Source of the DNA: Parabacteroides sp. PF5-9
GTDB lineage: Bacteria; Bacteroidota; Bacteroidia; Bacteroidales; Tannerellaceae
Direction: 5' to 3'
Assembly: GCF_029893105.1 (NCBI RefSeq)
Contig: NZ_JARXWG010000001.1
Coordinates: 124,001 to 188,000, forward strand
Length of the DNA stretch: 64,000 bases
The position numbers were made by a program, and so were the translations under genes. Positions 34,987 to 44,418 of this stretch are shown one piece after another. The notes beneath the pieces were generated by a model. That model ran no database searches, was not told where the DNA came from, and was given only the letters and a program-made list of their open reading frames with translations. Within the stretch, counting starts at the first letter, position 1; each line of letters starts with the position of its first letter.

Positions 34987-35928
34987 ATGAGTGCACAAAC
35001 TCCCTTTTTGATTTTTTCGGGGACAAACTCCCGTTACCTGGCAGAAAAAATATGTAACAGTCTGGAATGTCCTTTGGGACAGATGAATATCCAACATTTT
35101 GCCGACGGTGAATTTTCTGTTTCGTATGAAGAGTCTATCCGCGGTAGAGATGTTTATCTGGTTCAGTCTACTTTTCCCAGTTCAGACAATTTGATGGAAT
35201 TGCTGTTGATGATTGATGCGGCTAAACGGGCTTCTGCTCGTTCGATTATTGCCGTTATTCCCTATTTCGGCTGGGCTCGTCAGGACAGAAAAGATAAACC
35301 ACGTGTTTCAATCGGTGCTAAACTGATTGCCGATATGTTGAGCACGGCAGGTCTCAATAGATTGATTACTATGGATTTACATGCTGATCAAATACAGGGG
35401 TTCTTTAATGTTCCGGTAGATCATTTGTATGCCTCTTCGGTTTTTCTCGATTATATTCAAGCGAATTTGCCGCTCGATAACTTATGTATTGCTACGCCTG
35501 ATGTCGGTGGAACCAAGCGAGCCAATACCTATGCCAAATACCTGGGAGCAACGATGGTTATTTGCCATAAATCGCGTTTGCGCGCGAACGAAGTTGATGA
35601 GATGCGTATCATCGGAGATGTGACCGATATGGATGTGTTATTGATTGATGATATGGTTGATACAGCAGGAACAATCACCAAAGCGGCTAATCTGATGATG
35701 GAAAACGGAGCACGCTCGGTTCGGGCGATTGCCAGCCATGCGGTGATGTCGGATCCGGCCTCTCAACGTGTGGGCGAATCGGCATTGACTGAAATGATTT
35801 TTACCGATTCTATCCCGTATGCCAAGAAATGCGAGAAAGTCAAAATCTTATCCATTGCTGATATGTTTGCCGAAGCGATCCGGCGAGTTTGTAATGATGA
35901 GTCTATAAGTACATTATATGTCATTTGA
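34987..35928 (+). CDS. prs: ribose-phosphate pyrophosphokinase
   Basis: Makes PRPP from ribose 5-phosphate and ATP, feeding nucleotide, histidine and tryptophan synthesis. It shows the N-terminal ADGEFSVSYEESIRGRDVYLVQ, the flexible-loop/ATP region YFGWARQDRKDKPR, MDLHADQIQGFF, and the PRPP loop VLLIDDMVDTAGTITKAA. The length of 313 is typical of class I. A -7 box TACTTTTG lies at 34935-34942, about 45 bp before the ATG, without a clear -33 partner. A strong terminator follows. Confidence 0.96.
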   Translation: MSAQTPFLIFSGTNSRYLAEKICNSLECPLGQMNIQHFADGEFSVSYEESIRGRDVYLVQSTFPSSDNLMELLLMIDAAKRASARSIIAVIPYFGWARQDRKDKPRVSIGAKLIADMLSTAGLNRLITMDLHADQIQGFFNVPVDHLYASSVFLDYIQANLPLDNLCIATPDVGGTKRANTYAKYLGATMVICHKSRLRANEVDEMRIIGDVTDMDVLLIDDMVDTAGTITKAANLMMENGARSVRAIASHAVMSDPASQRVGESALTEMIFTDSIPYAKKCEKVKILSIADMFAEAIRRVCNDESISTLYVI

Positions 35929-35931
35929 CCT

Positions 35932-35974
35932 AAAAATTAAAGGCTGCTCTAAGAAAGGGCAGCCTTTAATTTTA
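35932..35974. terminator. bidirectional terminator between prs and trxA
   Basis: AAAATTAAAGGCTGC pairs with GCAGCCTTTAATTTT (right arm from 35959) around a short purine-rich loop. It lies between the convergent prs and trxA stops. Confidence 0.88.
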
Positions 35975-35991
35975 TAGTATGATTCGCTCTA

Positions 35992-36306
35992 TTACAGTAG
36001 CGCTTTTATTTTGCTCTCTATAGCATCTTTAGTTGTTGCTCCAACGATTTTATCGACCATCTCGCCTCCTTTAAATAATAAGATTGTAGGGATATTACGA
36101 ATACCGTATTCGCCCACTACATCATTATTATTATCGACATCCATTTTGCCAATGTTTACACTCTCTTTGTATGTTTCCGACAGGCTGTCGATATGTGGTG
36201 CAATCATTCTGCAAGGGCCACACCATTCTGCCCAAAAGTCGACGACCAAAGGTTTGTCAGAGTCTAAATACTCTTTAAAATTTTGATCTGTGATTTGTAA
36301 TGCCAT
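35992..36306 (-). CDS. trxA: thioredoxin
   Basis: A 104-residue cytosolic disulphide reductase. Active site FWAEWCGPCRMIAPH near residues 25-39, the cis-Pro motif IRNIPTILLFKGG near 70-82, and the standard C-terminal helix. There is no signal peptide. It lies downstream of dnaE on the same strand, but with its own well-matched promoter (36346-36377) just after the dnaE stop. Confidence 0.96.
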   Translation of the reverse strand: MALQITDQNFKEYLDSDKPLVVDFWAEWCGPCRMIAPHIDSLSETYKESVNIGKMDVDNNNDVVGEYGIRNIPTILLFKGGEMVDKIVGATTKDAIESKIKALL

Positions 36307-36345
36307 AGTTTTATGTTTAATTTATTCGTTTATGCTATGAGAATC

Positions 36346-36377
36346 CAAAAGTACAAATTCTTTAGAGGACGTACAAA
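36346..36377 (-). promoter_or_regulatory. trxA promoter
   Basis: On the minus strand TTTG (36374-36377), 20 bp, then TACTTTTG (36346-36353), with the start point expected near 36339, about 33 bases before the trxA ATG. It begins two bases beyond the dnaE stop. Confidence 0.75.
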
Positions 36378-36378
36378 A

Positions 36379-39300
36379 TTATCCGTTAATTTTGAAATCA
36401 ATATATCCGTTACGTTCCAGAAAATGGATCAACTCATGAGTTACGTCTAATTTGATTGTTTGTGAGAAGAAATCCAAGGAGAGGTTACGTTCGCCATCTA
36501 CCACTTTAAAATAAAGTAAGGTATTGCCCGGATTGCTTTTAATCAACACGGATAACTCGGTAATAATTGTCTCATCCAACCCATGAACAGGGATCGTAAT
36601 ATTGATCTTTTCGATCATTTTGTCTTTTTCATCCTGAAGCAAACGGATACTTCCGATTCGTAAATCCAACTCTTCTTCGCGCCAACGGCGTGGTTCGACT
36701 CTTCCTGTGAACAACAGGTACATCCCTAAACGACAATATTTGCTATATTCAATATAATCGTTTCCAAACAAGGCGATCTCAGCATTTCCCGTAAAGTCTT
36801 CGATCTTGACAATACCGTAAGGTTTTCCGGTTTTTGTCATTCCCTCACGGAAGGCAGTGACGATTCCTCCGAAGAGTAATTCCCGCCCTTTTAGGTTCTC
36901 TTTCTCGTTTAATTCGACGACTCCCGTATTGCATACATACGACAAAATAATCTGATATTCATCCAATGGGTGGGCAGACAAATAGATGCCGACCAACTCT
37001 TTCTCTTTATTGAGCCTTTCCAGATCACTCCAACGTTCACACGATGGGATCTCCGGCTTGGCGATATCGATGGAGTTATCATCTCCGAATAAGGAGTTAG
37101 CCGCTGTATTTTTATCCATCTGGTATTTATTCCCGTAGCGGACAAGTATATCTAAAAAGAGTTCGCCTTCTTTATTGCCCGGTGTAAAAAATTGTTCGCG
37201 CTGAATACCGAAATTATCGAACGCTCCGGCCAAGGCTAAGGCTTCAATGTTTTTCTTATTACATGAGGAGAGGTTCACCCGTTCTACGAAATCAAAAATG
37301 TTGGTGAAAGAGCCTTTTTTACGCTCTTCCATAATGTTCATAACAGCACTTTCGCCAACCCCTTTAATGGCACCCAGACCAAACCGGATATCTCCCTTTT
37401 TATTGACCGCGAATTTCAGGCTGGATTCATTGACATCCGGGCCTAATACCTGAATGCCCATCGCCTTACATTCGTCCATGAATTTGGTGATTTCAGTAAT
37501 GTTCGAGATATTACGGCTCAGCACAGCTGCCATATACTCCGAAGGATAGTTGGCTTTCAAATAGGCTGTCTGATAGGCGACCCAGGAATAACAGGTGGCA
37601 TGACTTTTATTAAATGCATACGAAGCAAACTTTTCCCAGTCGGCCCATATCTTTAACAAGACACTTTCTTCATATCCGTTGGCTTTTCCCCCATCCAGGA
37701 ACTTGGTTTTCAGCTTATTCATTTTTTCGATCAGCTTTTTACCCATTGCCTTACGCAATTCGTCTGATTCACCACGGGTGAAGTTGGCCAATAGACGGGA
37801 GAGAAGCATGACCTGTTCCTGATAGACCGTGATACCATACGTATCTTTGAGGTAACGCTCCATCACCGGCAGGTCATAAGAGATGGCCTCCCTACCATGT
37901 TTACGGGCAATAAAAGAAGGGATATACTCCATCGGGCCTGGGCGATAAAGGGCATTCATCGCAATCAAGTCTTCGAATTTGGTCGGTTGCAGTTCACGTA
38001 AATATTTTTGCATACCGGCCGATTCAAACTGGAATGTACCGGTTGTTTTCCCGGCGCTATACAACTCGTATGTTTTCGGATCCTCAATATTGATGTTCTC
38101 AATTTCAATCTTTTCTCCTGTTGTCGATTGAATATTTTCTACCGCTTCCTTGATAATCGAAAGGGTTTTCAATCCCAGGAAGTCCATTTTGATCAATCCG
38201 GTGTCTTCAATCACCGAACCTTCATATTGGGTAACCAGCATCTCCTCGCCGGTCTCTTTGTCTTTGGCCGTACTGACGGGAACCACATCTGAGATATCGT
38301 ATTTCCCGATAATCACTCCGCAGGCGTGTACCCCGGTGTTGCGAACGTTCCCTTCCAGCATCTGTGCGTATTTCAACGTATCACGCATGGCCGGATCAGA
38401 AGATGTCGCGGCTTCTTTCAATTCGGGAACGTGAGCGATGGCGGCTTTCAGACTTATTTTTTTGACATCGGGGATCCGGTCGGGAACCAGCTTGGCTAAT
38501 CGGTTGGATTCGGCTAAAGGTAGTTTTTGAACACGTGCCACATCTTTGATCGCCGACTTGGTGGCCATTGTGCCATACGTAATAATATGTGCGACCTTTT
38601 CTTTTCCATATTTATTTGTTACCCATTGCAAGACCTGTCCGCGTCCATCGTCATCGAAATCGACATCGATATCAGGCATAGAGATACGGTCGGGATTTAA
38701 GAAACGTTCAAACAGCAAGTCGTATTTAATGGGATCGATGTCGGTAATACCGAGACAAAAGGCCACAGCTGAACCGGCAGCCGATCCACGACCTGGTCCA
38801 ACGGCAACACCCATCTCACGGGCAGCAGCAATGAAATCTTGCACGATCAGGAAATAACCGGGGAACCCCATTCCTTTAATCGTTTCCAACTCAAAGTCGA
38901 TCCGTTCTCTGATCTCGTCGTTCAGGTTTTCTCCATATTTCTTTTCTGCCCCTTTATAAGTCAGGTGCCTCAGGTAGTCATCATCATTCTCAAACTCTTC
39001 GGGGATAGGGAAGTCAGGCATTAACGGGCCATGATCGATGGAGTAGAATTCTATTTTATCTGCTATTTCGAGCGTATTGCTAAGTGCCTCGGGAACATCT
39101 GCAAAAATAACATTCATTTCTGCAGTAGTTTTCATCCATTCCTGCTTGGAGTAACGCATCCGGGTAGGGTCGTCCAGATCTTTTCCTGTACTCAGGCAGA
39201 TCAACCTGTCGTGTGCTTCGGCATCCTCCTCATTGACGAAATGGACATCATTGGTTGCGATTAACTTCACATCATGTTTTTGGGCTAACTCGATCAATAC

Positions 39301-40026
39301 TTTATTGACTTCCTGCTGTTTGGGAAACGTCGAACTATCGGCATTCGGATTATGAGTTTCATGGCGTTGAAGCTCCAGGTAATAATCATCACCAAACAGG
39401 TTCTTGAACCATTGTATGGATTCTTCGGCTTTGTCTATCCGACCATGCATAATATGTTGAGGGATCTCTCCACCCAGACAGGCGGAACAGACGATTAAAT
39501 CTTCATGGTATCTCTCCAGAAGTTCCTTATCGATACGTGGACGTCCGTAAAATCCATCTACCCATGAGATAGATACCATTTTAATCAGGTTCTTGTAGCC
39601 TTTCAATGTCTTGGCCAAGATGATTAAATGCCATCCGCTCAGATTCTCCCGCCCATCTTTATTGTCTTTTCCGTTACGGGCGCAATAACATTCGCATCCG
39701 ATAATCGGTTTGAAAATCGATTCTTGATGTGTTTTGAGTTCAGTAGTGAGGGCATCTATACGTGCCTGATCTTCTTCGGAACGATTTTCCTTATCATTCA
39801 GTTCGTCGATTTCTGATTGACATCTTTTTATCTCGTTAAGCGGCGTATTATTTATACTTTGAACCTTATTGAAGAATTCTTTAATCCCGAACATATTGCC
39901 ATGATCGGTCACCGCAATGGCTTTCATATTATCTTTCCGAGCCTTTTCAACCAGTGCGTTGATCGAAGCCTGACCATCTAATAAAGAATACTGGGTATGA
40001 ACGTGCAGGTGTACAAATGGTTCCAT
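36379..40026 (-). CDS. dnaE: DNA polymerase III subunit alpha
   Basis: The replicative polymerase, 1215 residues from the ATG at 40026 (MEPFVHLHVHTQYSLLDG). The longer frame starts at a GTG (40035) and is less likely. The N-terminal PHP domain has HVHTQYSLLDG and AVTDHGNMFG. The polymerase active site includes GPGRGSAAGSAVAF and PDIDVDFDDDGR, with the third Asp further on. A helix-hairpin-helix region (IRFGLGAIKGVGESAV) and an OB fold (LLFGGIVTAFREGMTKTGKPYG) complete it. Insert LNEIKRCQSEIDELNDKENR (about 60-80) is a helical insertion in the PHP domain, common in Bacteroidota. Confidence 0.96.
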   Translation of the reverse strand: MEPFVHLHVHTQYSLLDGQASINALVEKARKDNMKAIAVTDHGNMFGIKEFFNKVQSINNTPLNEIKRCQSEIDELNDKENRSEEDQARIDALTTELKTHQESIFKPIIGCECYCARNGKDNKDGRENLSGWHLIILAKTLKGYKNLIKMVSISWVDGFYGRPRIDKELLERYHEDLIVCSACLGGEIPQHIMHGRIDKAEESIQWFKNLFGDDYYLELQRHETHNPNADSSTFPKQQEVNKVLIELAQKHDVKLIATNDVHFVNEEDAEAHDRLICLSTGKDLDDPTRMRYSKQEWMKTTAEMNVIFADVPEALSNTLEIADKIEFYSIDHGPLMPDFPIPEEFENDDDYLRHLTYKGAEKKYGENLNDEIRERIDFELETIKGMGFPGYFLIVQDFIAAAREMGVAVGPGRGSAAGSAVAFCLGITDIDPIKYDLLFERFLNPDRISMPDIDVDFDDDGRGQVLQWVTNKYGKEKVAHIITYGTMATKSAIKDVARVQKLPLAESNRLAKLVPDRIPDVKKISLKAAIAHVPELKEAATSSDPAMRDTLKYAQMLEGNVRNTGVHACGVIIGKYDISDVVPVSTAKDKETGEEMLVTQYEGSVIEDTGLIKMDFLGLKTLSIIKEAVENIQSTTGEKIEIENINIEDPKTYELYSAGKTTGTFQFESAGMQKYLRELQPTKFEDLIAMNALYRPGPMEYIPSFIARKHGREAISYDLPVMERYLKDTYGITVYQEQVMLLSRLLANFTRGESDELRKAMGKKLIEKMNKLKTKFLDGGKANGYEESVLLKIWADWEKFASYAFNKSHATCYSWVAYQTAYLKANYPSEYMAAVLSRNISNITEITKFMDECKAMGIQVLGPDVNESSLKFAVNKKGDIRFGLGAIKGVGESAVMNIMEERKKGSFTNIFDFVERVNLSSCNKKNIEALALAGAFDNFGIQREQFFTPGNKEGELFLDILVRYGNKYQMDKNTAANSLFGDDNSIDIAKPEIPSCERWSDLERLNKEKELVGIYLSAHPLDEYQIILSYVCNTGVVELNEKENLKGRELLFGGIVTAFREGMTKTGKPYGIVKIEDFTGNAEIALFGNDYIEYSKYCRLGMYLLFTGRVEPRRWREEELDLRIGSIRLLQDEKDKMIEKINITIPVHGLDETIITELSVLIKSNPGNTLLYFKVVDGERNLSLDFFSQTIKLDVTHELIHFLERNGYIDFKING

Positions 40027-40100
40027 AAATCTCACTCAATTTTACTTTTGGCCTATAAAGATACGAAAAAGCGTGCGACTACAATTGGGGTATTTGCATT

Positions 40101-41330
40101 TTATGTTGTCGACAGCCACCTTTTCCCCAAATAACGGACAGGATACCAGGCGGCCAGAAAACCAATACCGAGGACGGTTATAAAAACAATCAAGATATCA
40201 CTAAAAACGATTTGTACAGGATAAGCGTCTACAATAAAGGCTTCGGCAGATTGTCCCAATCGGATGAGTCCCAACTCCTGTTGGAGAATACATAAAATAA
40301 CTCCTAATATAATTCCGATCAACGCCCCGAACCCGGAAATCATCCATCCTTCAAATAGAAAAATACGTCGAATCAACGGTTCGTCTGCTCCCATATTACG
40401 CAAGGTACGTACATCTTCCTTTTTTTCGATCATCAGCATGGAGAGGGAACCGACAATATTAAAAATAGCAATTGCCAGAATAAAGGTTAGGATCAGGAAA
40501 GTCATCCATTTCTCTATCTGCATCATTTTGAAAGAGGCTTCCTGTTGCTCGTAGCGGTCGTGAACAAGAAAATCTTCCCCCAACAGGTTCTTGATCTGTT
40601 TTTTGACCGACGAAAGATCCGCACCTGCCACTAATTTCAGTTCGATAGCTGATACCTCGTTCTCATATCGGAATAACGCACGGGCCAGTTCTAATGGAAC
40701 AATCATATAATTGTCATCATATACCTGCTGGTTCATCCGGTAGATGCCACCAATAAAAGCATATTCCGTACTTAGCGAAGAGGCCGGATTGGCCATATTG
40801 ATATTTTCACCCCGTTTGGGAACATACAATTCCAAAGGCGACACAAAACCTACATTTACGCCTAACCGGAAAGCTAATCCAATCCCCAAAGAAGCATAAT
40901 CGACGACATCTTCACGTAAAACGAAACGTCCGTCGACAAGAATTTGTTCCATATCGGCTACCTGTGCAAAGGCTTCATCTACCCCTTTGATTACCGCGAC
41001 TTCCTGCCGTTCTCCATAACGAACCAATGCATTGTCTGACAACGTTTCACTGTAGAATGTAATTTCAGGAAGCTGTTTGATCTGTTGAACAGCGGAAATG
41101 GAGGGGTCAAATACTTTTCCGGTCTTCGGACTGATTTTCAGTTCAGGATCAAAACTCCCGAACATAGAGGCGACCAATCCGTCGAACCCATTGAATATCG
41201 ACAAAGCACAGACAAGTGCCATGGTAGCGATAACCACTCCGCAGACCGAAACCATCGAGATAATGTTGATGGCATTATGCGATTTCTTTGAAAAGAGATA
41301 TCGCCTGGCTATGTAGAGTGGAAAATTCAA
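40101..41330 (-). CDS. LolC/LolE-type ABC transporter permease
   Basis: A 409-residue FtsX-like permease with four membrane helices: one at about 20-45 (INIISMVSVCGVVIATMALV), then a large periplasmic domain, then three at about 275-300, 325-350 and 375-400. The pattern and the N-terminal FPLYIARRYLFSKKSHNAINIISM match the lipoprotein-releasing LolCE family. The start appears to be TTG at 41330, because the conserved N-terminus begins there and the nearest ATG would remove it. It follows rbfA by 5 bp. No LolD ATPase is in view. Confidence 0.88.
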   Translation of the reverse strand: MNFPLYIARRYLFSKKSHNAINIISMVSVCGVVIATMALVCALSIFNGFDGLVASMFGSFDPELKISPKTGKVFDPSISAVQQIKQLPEITFYSETLSDNALVRYGERQEVAVIKGVDEAFAQVADMEQILVDGRFVLREDVVDYASLGIGLAFRLGVNVGFVSPLELYVPKRGENINMANPASSLSTEYAFIGGIYRMNQQVYDDNYMIVPLELARALFRYENEVSAIELKLVAGADLSSVKKQIKNLLGEDFLVHDRYEQQEASFKMMQIEKWMTFLILTFILAIAIFNIVGSLSMLMIEKKEDVRTLRNMGADEPLIRRIFLFEGWMISGFGALIGIILGVILCILQQELGLIRLGQSAEAFIVDAYPVQIVFSDILIVFITVLGIGFLAAWYPVRYLGKRWLSTT

Positions 41331-41335
41331 ACCGT

Positions 41336-41671
41336 TTATTTTTGGAGAAGTTTATCAATATTCTCGATGTAATCGAGTGAATCGTCAATGAAGAAAGTCA
41401 GTTCCGGAATTTTACGTAGTTGATGTCTTACGCGTTGTCCTAGATCAAAACGAATCGCTTTGGTTTGAGAACGAATGGCTTCCAGTAATTCAGTTCCTTT
41501 TTCTGAAGGGAAAATACTCAGATATACTTTAGCCACGCTTAGGTCGGGACTGACTCTTACCTGACTCACCGAAATCAGTACTCCTGACAATCCTTGTGCC
41601 TGTTTTTGAAAAATGTCGCCCAACTCTTTCTGAAGCAGGCGTCCTACTTTATTTAATCGTGTTCCTTCCAT
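41336..41671 (-). CDS. rbfA: 30S ribosome-binding factor
   Basis: A 111-residue KH-type protein that helps mature the 5' end of 16S rRNA and cold adaptation. It has TRLNKVGRLLQKELGDIFQKQ, SVSQVRVSPDLSVAKVYLSIFP and RHQLRKIPELTFFIDDSLDY, all family hallmarks. It is embedded in the tight unit pyk / O-methyltransferase / rbfA / permease, with gaps of 7 and 5 bp on its two sides. Confidence 0.93.
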   Translation of the reverse strand: MEGTRLNKVGRLLQKELGDIFQKQAQGLSGVLISVSQVRVSPDLSVAKVYLSIFPSEKGTELLEAIRSQTKAIRFDLGQRVRHQLRKIPELTFFIDDSLDYIENIDKLLQK

Positions 41672-41678
41672 CGTTTTT

Positions 41679-42305
41679 TTATTTTTTCCAGATCATAGTC
41701 AGTCCGTCACGTAAAGGTAATATGACCTTTTCCACCTGGTCGTCCTGTTTGATTTTATCGTTGAAAGCCAATATGCCTAGCGCCTGTTTATCATTCGAAT
41801 GGATTTCTTCGACGACCTTTCCGTCCCATAAGGTATTGTCTGCCAGGATAAGTCCGCCGTTACGCACTTTAGGGAATATCAGATCATAATAGGCTGAATA
41901 CAATCGTTTGTCGGCATCAATGAATACCATGTCAAACGTCTCTTCTATCGCCGGAATAAGTTGCATCGCATCACCAAAATGAACCTTTATCCGCTGCTTA
42001 TAAGGAGAGTGGGAGAGGTATTTCTGAATGAAATCTTCCATTTCATCATTGATCTCAATGGTATGTATCAATCCATCCTCCTCCATCCCTTCAGCCATAC
42101 ATAAGGTGGCATAAGCAGTATAAGTGCCAATCTCTAAGACCCGCTTCGGACGTAACATCCGGCAAAACATTTTGAGTATACGTCCTTGCAAATGTCCTGA
42201 AAGCATCCGTGGACGAAGCAGGTTTACATTGGCGTCTCTGTTTAGCGTAGAGAGCAGTTTCCCTTCTTCGTCACTATGCGCAAGTATATACTCTTCAATG
42301 GTCAT
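41679..42305 (-). CDS. O-methyltransferase (COMT-like)
   Basis: A 208-residue SAM-dependent methyltransferase of the metal-dependent catechol/caffeoyl-CoA type. It has MLRPKRVLEIGTYTAYATLCMAE, the HTIEINDEM acidic loop, FDMVFIDADKRLY with the metal-binding Asp, and GGLILADNTLWDGKV. The acceptor is unknown. Its ATG follows the pyk stop with no gap (42305/42306), so it is translated from the pyk message. Confidence 0.9.
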   Translation of the reverse strand: MTIEEYILAHSDEEGKLLSTLNRDANVNLLRPRMLSGHLQGRILKMFCRMLRPKRVLEIGTYTAYATLCMAEGMEEDGLIHTIEINDEMEDFIQKYLSHSPYKQRIKVHFGDAMQLIPAIEETFDMVFIDADKRLYSAYYDLIFPKVRNGGLILADNTLWDGKVVEEIHSNDKQALGILAFNDKIKQDDQVEKVILPLRDGLTMIWKK

Positions 42306-43769
42306 TTATTTGATCTCATTGAACGTCGGTAACGAATAATTCTTGCCGGCATCCAATACTTTGCTTACATTATTTATTTCCAGGAAGGTGGTTCCTCCTC
42401 CTTCGCCAAAACTACCACTCAGATAGGCCACCATATTGTTACGCGTAATATGTCCGCTCTTAATCAATTCGTTCAGTGCATCAAAGAAGTATTTCCGGCG
42501 ACTGTCGCCTTCATGCCAAGGTTGATAATCGGCCCATATCCCGTAAGAGAGCGAGAGCATCCGCATCACCTGCTGGTTGTAACAGATAGCATACACCGTA
42601 GATGTTCCACGGAAAGCGGCTAAGAAACGAGCTGTCCGTCCGGAATGACTATCGGTAATAATCGCTTTTACATGTAATTTACTGGACGATTTTACCGCTT
42701 GTTTGGCCAGAAAAGAGGTCACATCAAGGTCTGTTCCTGCTATCGGCACACGGATATCGTTGGCCGCCAGTTTCGTTTTTTCTGCTTCGCGAGCTACTTT
42801 TGCCATCGTTTGAACCGCTTCCACCGGATATTTACCATAAGCTGTCTCACCGCTCAACATCAATGCATCGGTACGATAATAGATCGCATTGGCGATATCG
42901 GTCACCTCGGCGCGCGTCGGCCGTGGGTTGTTAATCATAGAGTGAAGCATTTGAGTAGCTACGATTACCGGTTTTTTCACTTCCACACATTTGCGGATCA
43001 ATACCCGCTGTATGCCCGGTATCTTTTCAGCCGGTACTTCAATACCCAAATCACCGCGGGCAATCATAATCCCGTAGGCTGCTTCAAGTATCTCATCGAT
43101 ATTATCGACTCCTTCCTGATTTTCTATTTTTGCAATGATCTTTATCGGGCTGTTGCGTTCATCCAGTATCCGTTGAATATCCAATACATCCTGTTTTGTT
43201 CTGACAAAAGAATGTGCGATAAAATCGAGGTCATTATCGATTGCCCATTGAATATTTAGGCGGTCTCTTTCCGTTAACGACGGCAGGTTAATACGCGCCC
43301 CCGGTACATTGACACTCTTACGGCTACCCAACGTGGCATCGTTTTGTGCTTCACACAAGAGGTAATCCGGATATTTCTCCGTAACCTTCAGTTCAAGGTC
43401 GCCATCGTCAATCAAGATATCACTCCCTACGTGCAGATCGCTGACGAAATTACGGTATGAGACATAAATCATTTCACGGGTTGTTTCCCCTTCGGGATTA
43501 CCGCCGATTTTTACTTTGTCGCCTGTTTTGAAAGCGATCGGTTCTTTTAATATTGTTGTCCGTATCTCCGGCCCTTTGGTATCCATTAAAATACCAATCC
43601 GGTCGGAAACCTGGCGCACATTATTTACAATCCTGCTCAATCCTTCTTCCTGTAGATGAGCCGTATTCATACGTACCACATCCATGCCGGATTTATGCAA
43701 GGTCTGGATAAAATCAACTTCACAACGTTGATCAGAAATGGTTGCTACAATCTTTGTATGTTTGATCAT
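42306..43769 (-). CDS. pyk: pyruvate kinase
   Basis: Last ATP-forming step of glycolysis, 487 residues. It shows KIVATISDQRCEVDFIQTLH, the Mg/PEP site IKIIAKIENQEGVDNIDEIL, the ARGDLGIEVPAEKIPGIQ loop and VIVATQMLHSMINNPRPTRAEV. The N-terminus is slightly shortened compared with classic forms: the usual TKIVCTIGPAS is KIVATISDQRC. First gene of a four-gene unit; no clear promoter pair was found in the 130-bp gap after aroQ. Confidence 0.95.
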   Translation of the reverse strand: MIKHTKIVATISDQRCEVDFIQTLHKSGMDVVRMNTAHLQEEGLSRIVNNVRQVSDRIGILMDTKGPEIRTTILKEPIAFKTGDKVKIGGNPEGETTREMIYVSYRNFVSDLHVGSDILIDDGDLELKVTEKYPDYLLCEAQNDATLGSRKSVNVPGARINLPSLTERDRLNIQWAIDNDLDFIAHSFVRTKQDVLDIQRILDERNSPIKIIAKIENQEGVDNIDEILEAAYGIMIARGDLGIEVPAEKIPGIQRVLIRKCVEVKKPVIVATQMLHSMINNPRPTRAEVTDIANAIYYRTDALMLSGETAYGKYPVEAVQTMAKVAREAEKTKLAANDIRVPIAGTDLDVTSFLAKQAVKSSSKLHVKAIITDSHSGRTARFLAAFRGTSTVYAICYNQQVMRMLSLSYGIWADYQPWHEGDSRRKYFFDALNELIKSGHITRNNMVAYLSGSFGEGGGTTFLEINNVSKVLDAGKNYSLPTFNEIK

Positions 43770-43899
43770 AATGACATCTAAACTGCCTTTGGAGTATACA
43801 TCTCCGGCAATTCTTTAATTAATAAATTTAACCTTAAAAACTCTTTACCTATATAAAACGTTAGAAACAAATATCTTTGATTCCGTTTTTACTACTTAT

Positions 43900-44319
43900 T
43901 CAAGAAGAGAGTGCAATCAATGCCAGATGATACGATTCCATCCCCATCCCTGCGATAACCCCTTTACAAGCGCCAGAGATCATCGAGTGGTGACGAAAAG
44001 GTTCGCGACCATAGACATTTGAAATATGTACCTCTATAACCGGCGATGAAATCGCTTTTATCGCATCAAACAACGCAATAGAGGTATGGGTATACGCCCC
44101 GGCATTCAGAATAATACCGTCATAATCAAAACCCACTTCATGGAGTTTGTTGATCAGTTCTCCTTCTACATTACTTTGAAAATAGGAAATTTCACATTCA
44201 GGGTGGCGCGTGCGCAATGTATGCAGATACTCTTCAAAAGAGTGCTTCCCGTAAACTTCGGGTTCGCGCTTTCCCAGCAGATTGAGATTAGGGCCATTGA
44301 TAATCTGAAACTTCTTCAT
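43900..44319 (-). CDS. aroQ: type II 3-dehydroquinate dehydratase
   Basis: Third step of the shikimate pathway, 139 residues, dodecameric family. It has FQIINGPNLNLLGKREPEVYG (catalytic Arg and Tyr), GIILNAGAYTHTSIALFDA, VIEVHISNVYGREPFRHHSMI and GVIAGMGMESYHLAL. A -7 box TACCTTTG lies at 44373-44380 on the minus strand. It is divergent from xerD. Confidence 0.96.
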   Translation of the reverse strand: MKKFQIINGPNLNLLGKREPEVYGKHSFEEYLHTLRTRHPECEISYFQSNVEGELINKLHEVGFDYDGIILNAGAYTHTSIALFDAIKAISSPVIEVHISNVYGREPFRHHSMISGACKGVIAGMGMESYHLALIALSS

Positions 44320-44418
44320 ATTCTTGTAAATTAACTACCTTTGCAATGCTGATACATATGAAAAATGTGGGGCAAAGGTAAACAATTTATTTTACACATT
44401 CCTAATGAGATACCGACA

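Noticed and set aside
42699-43259. 186-codon plus-strand frame opposite pyk
   Set aside because: Antisense to the pyruvate kinase core; rich in Cys, His and Phe as expected of a mirror frame.
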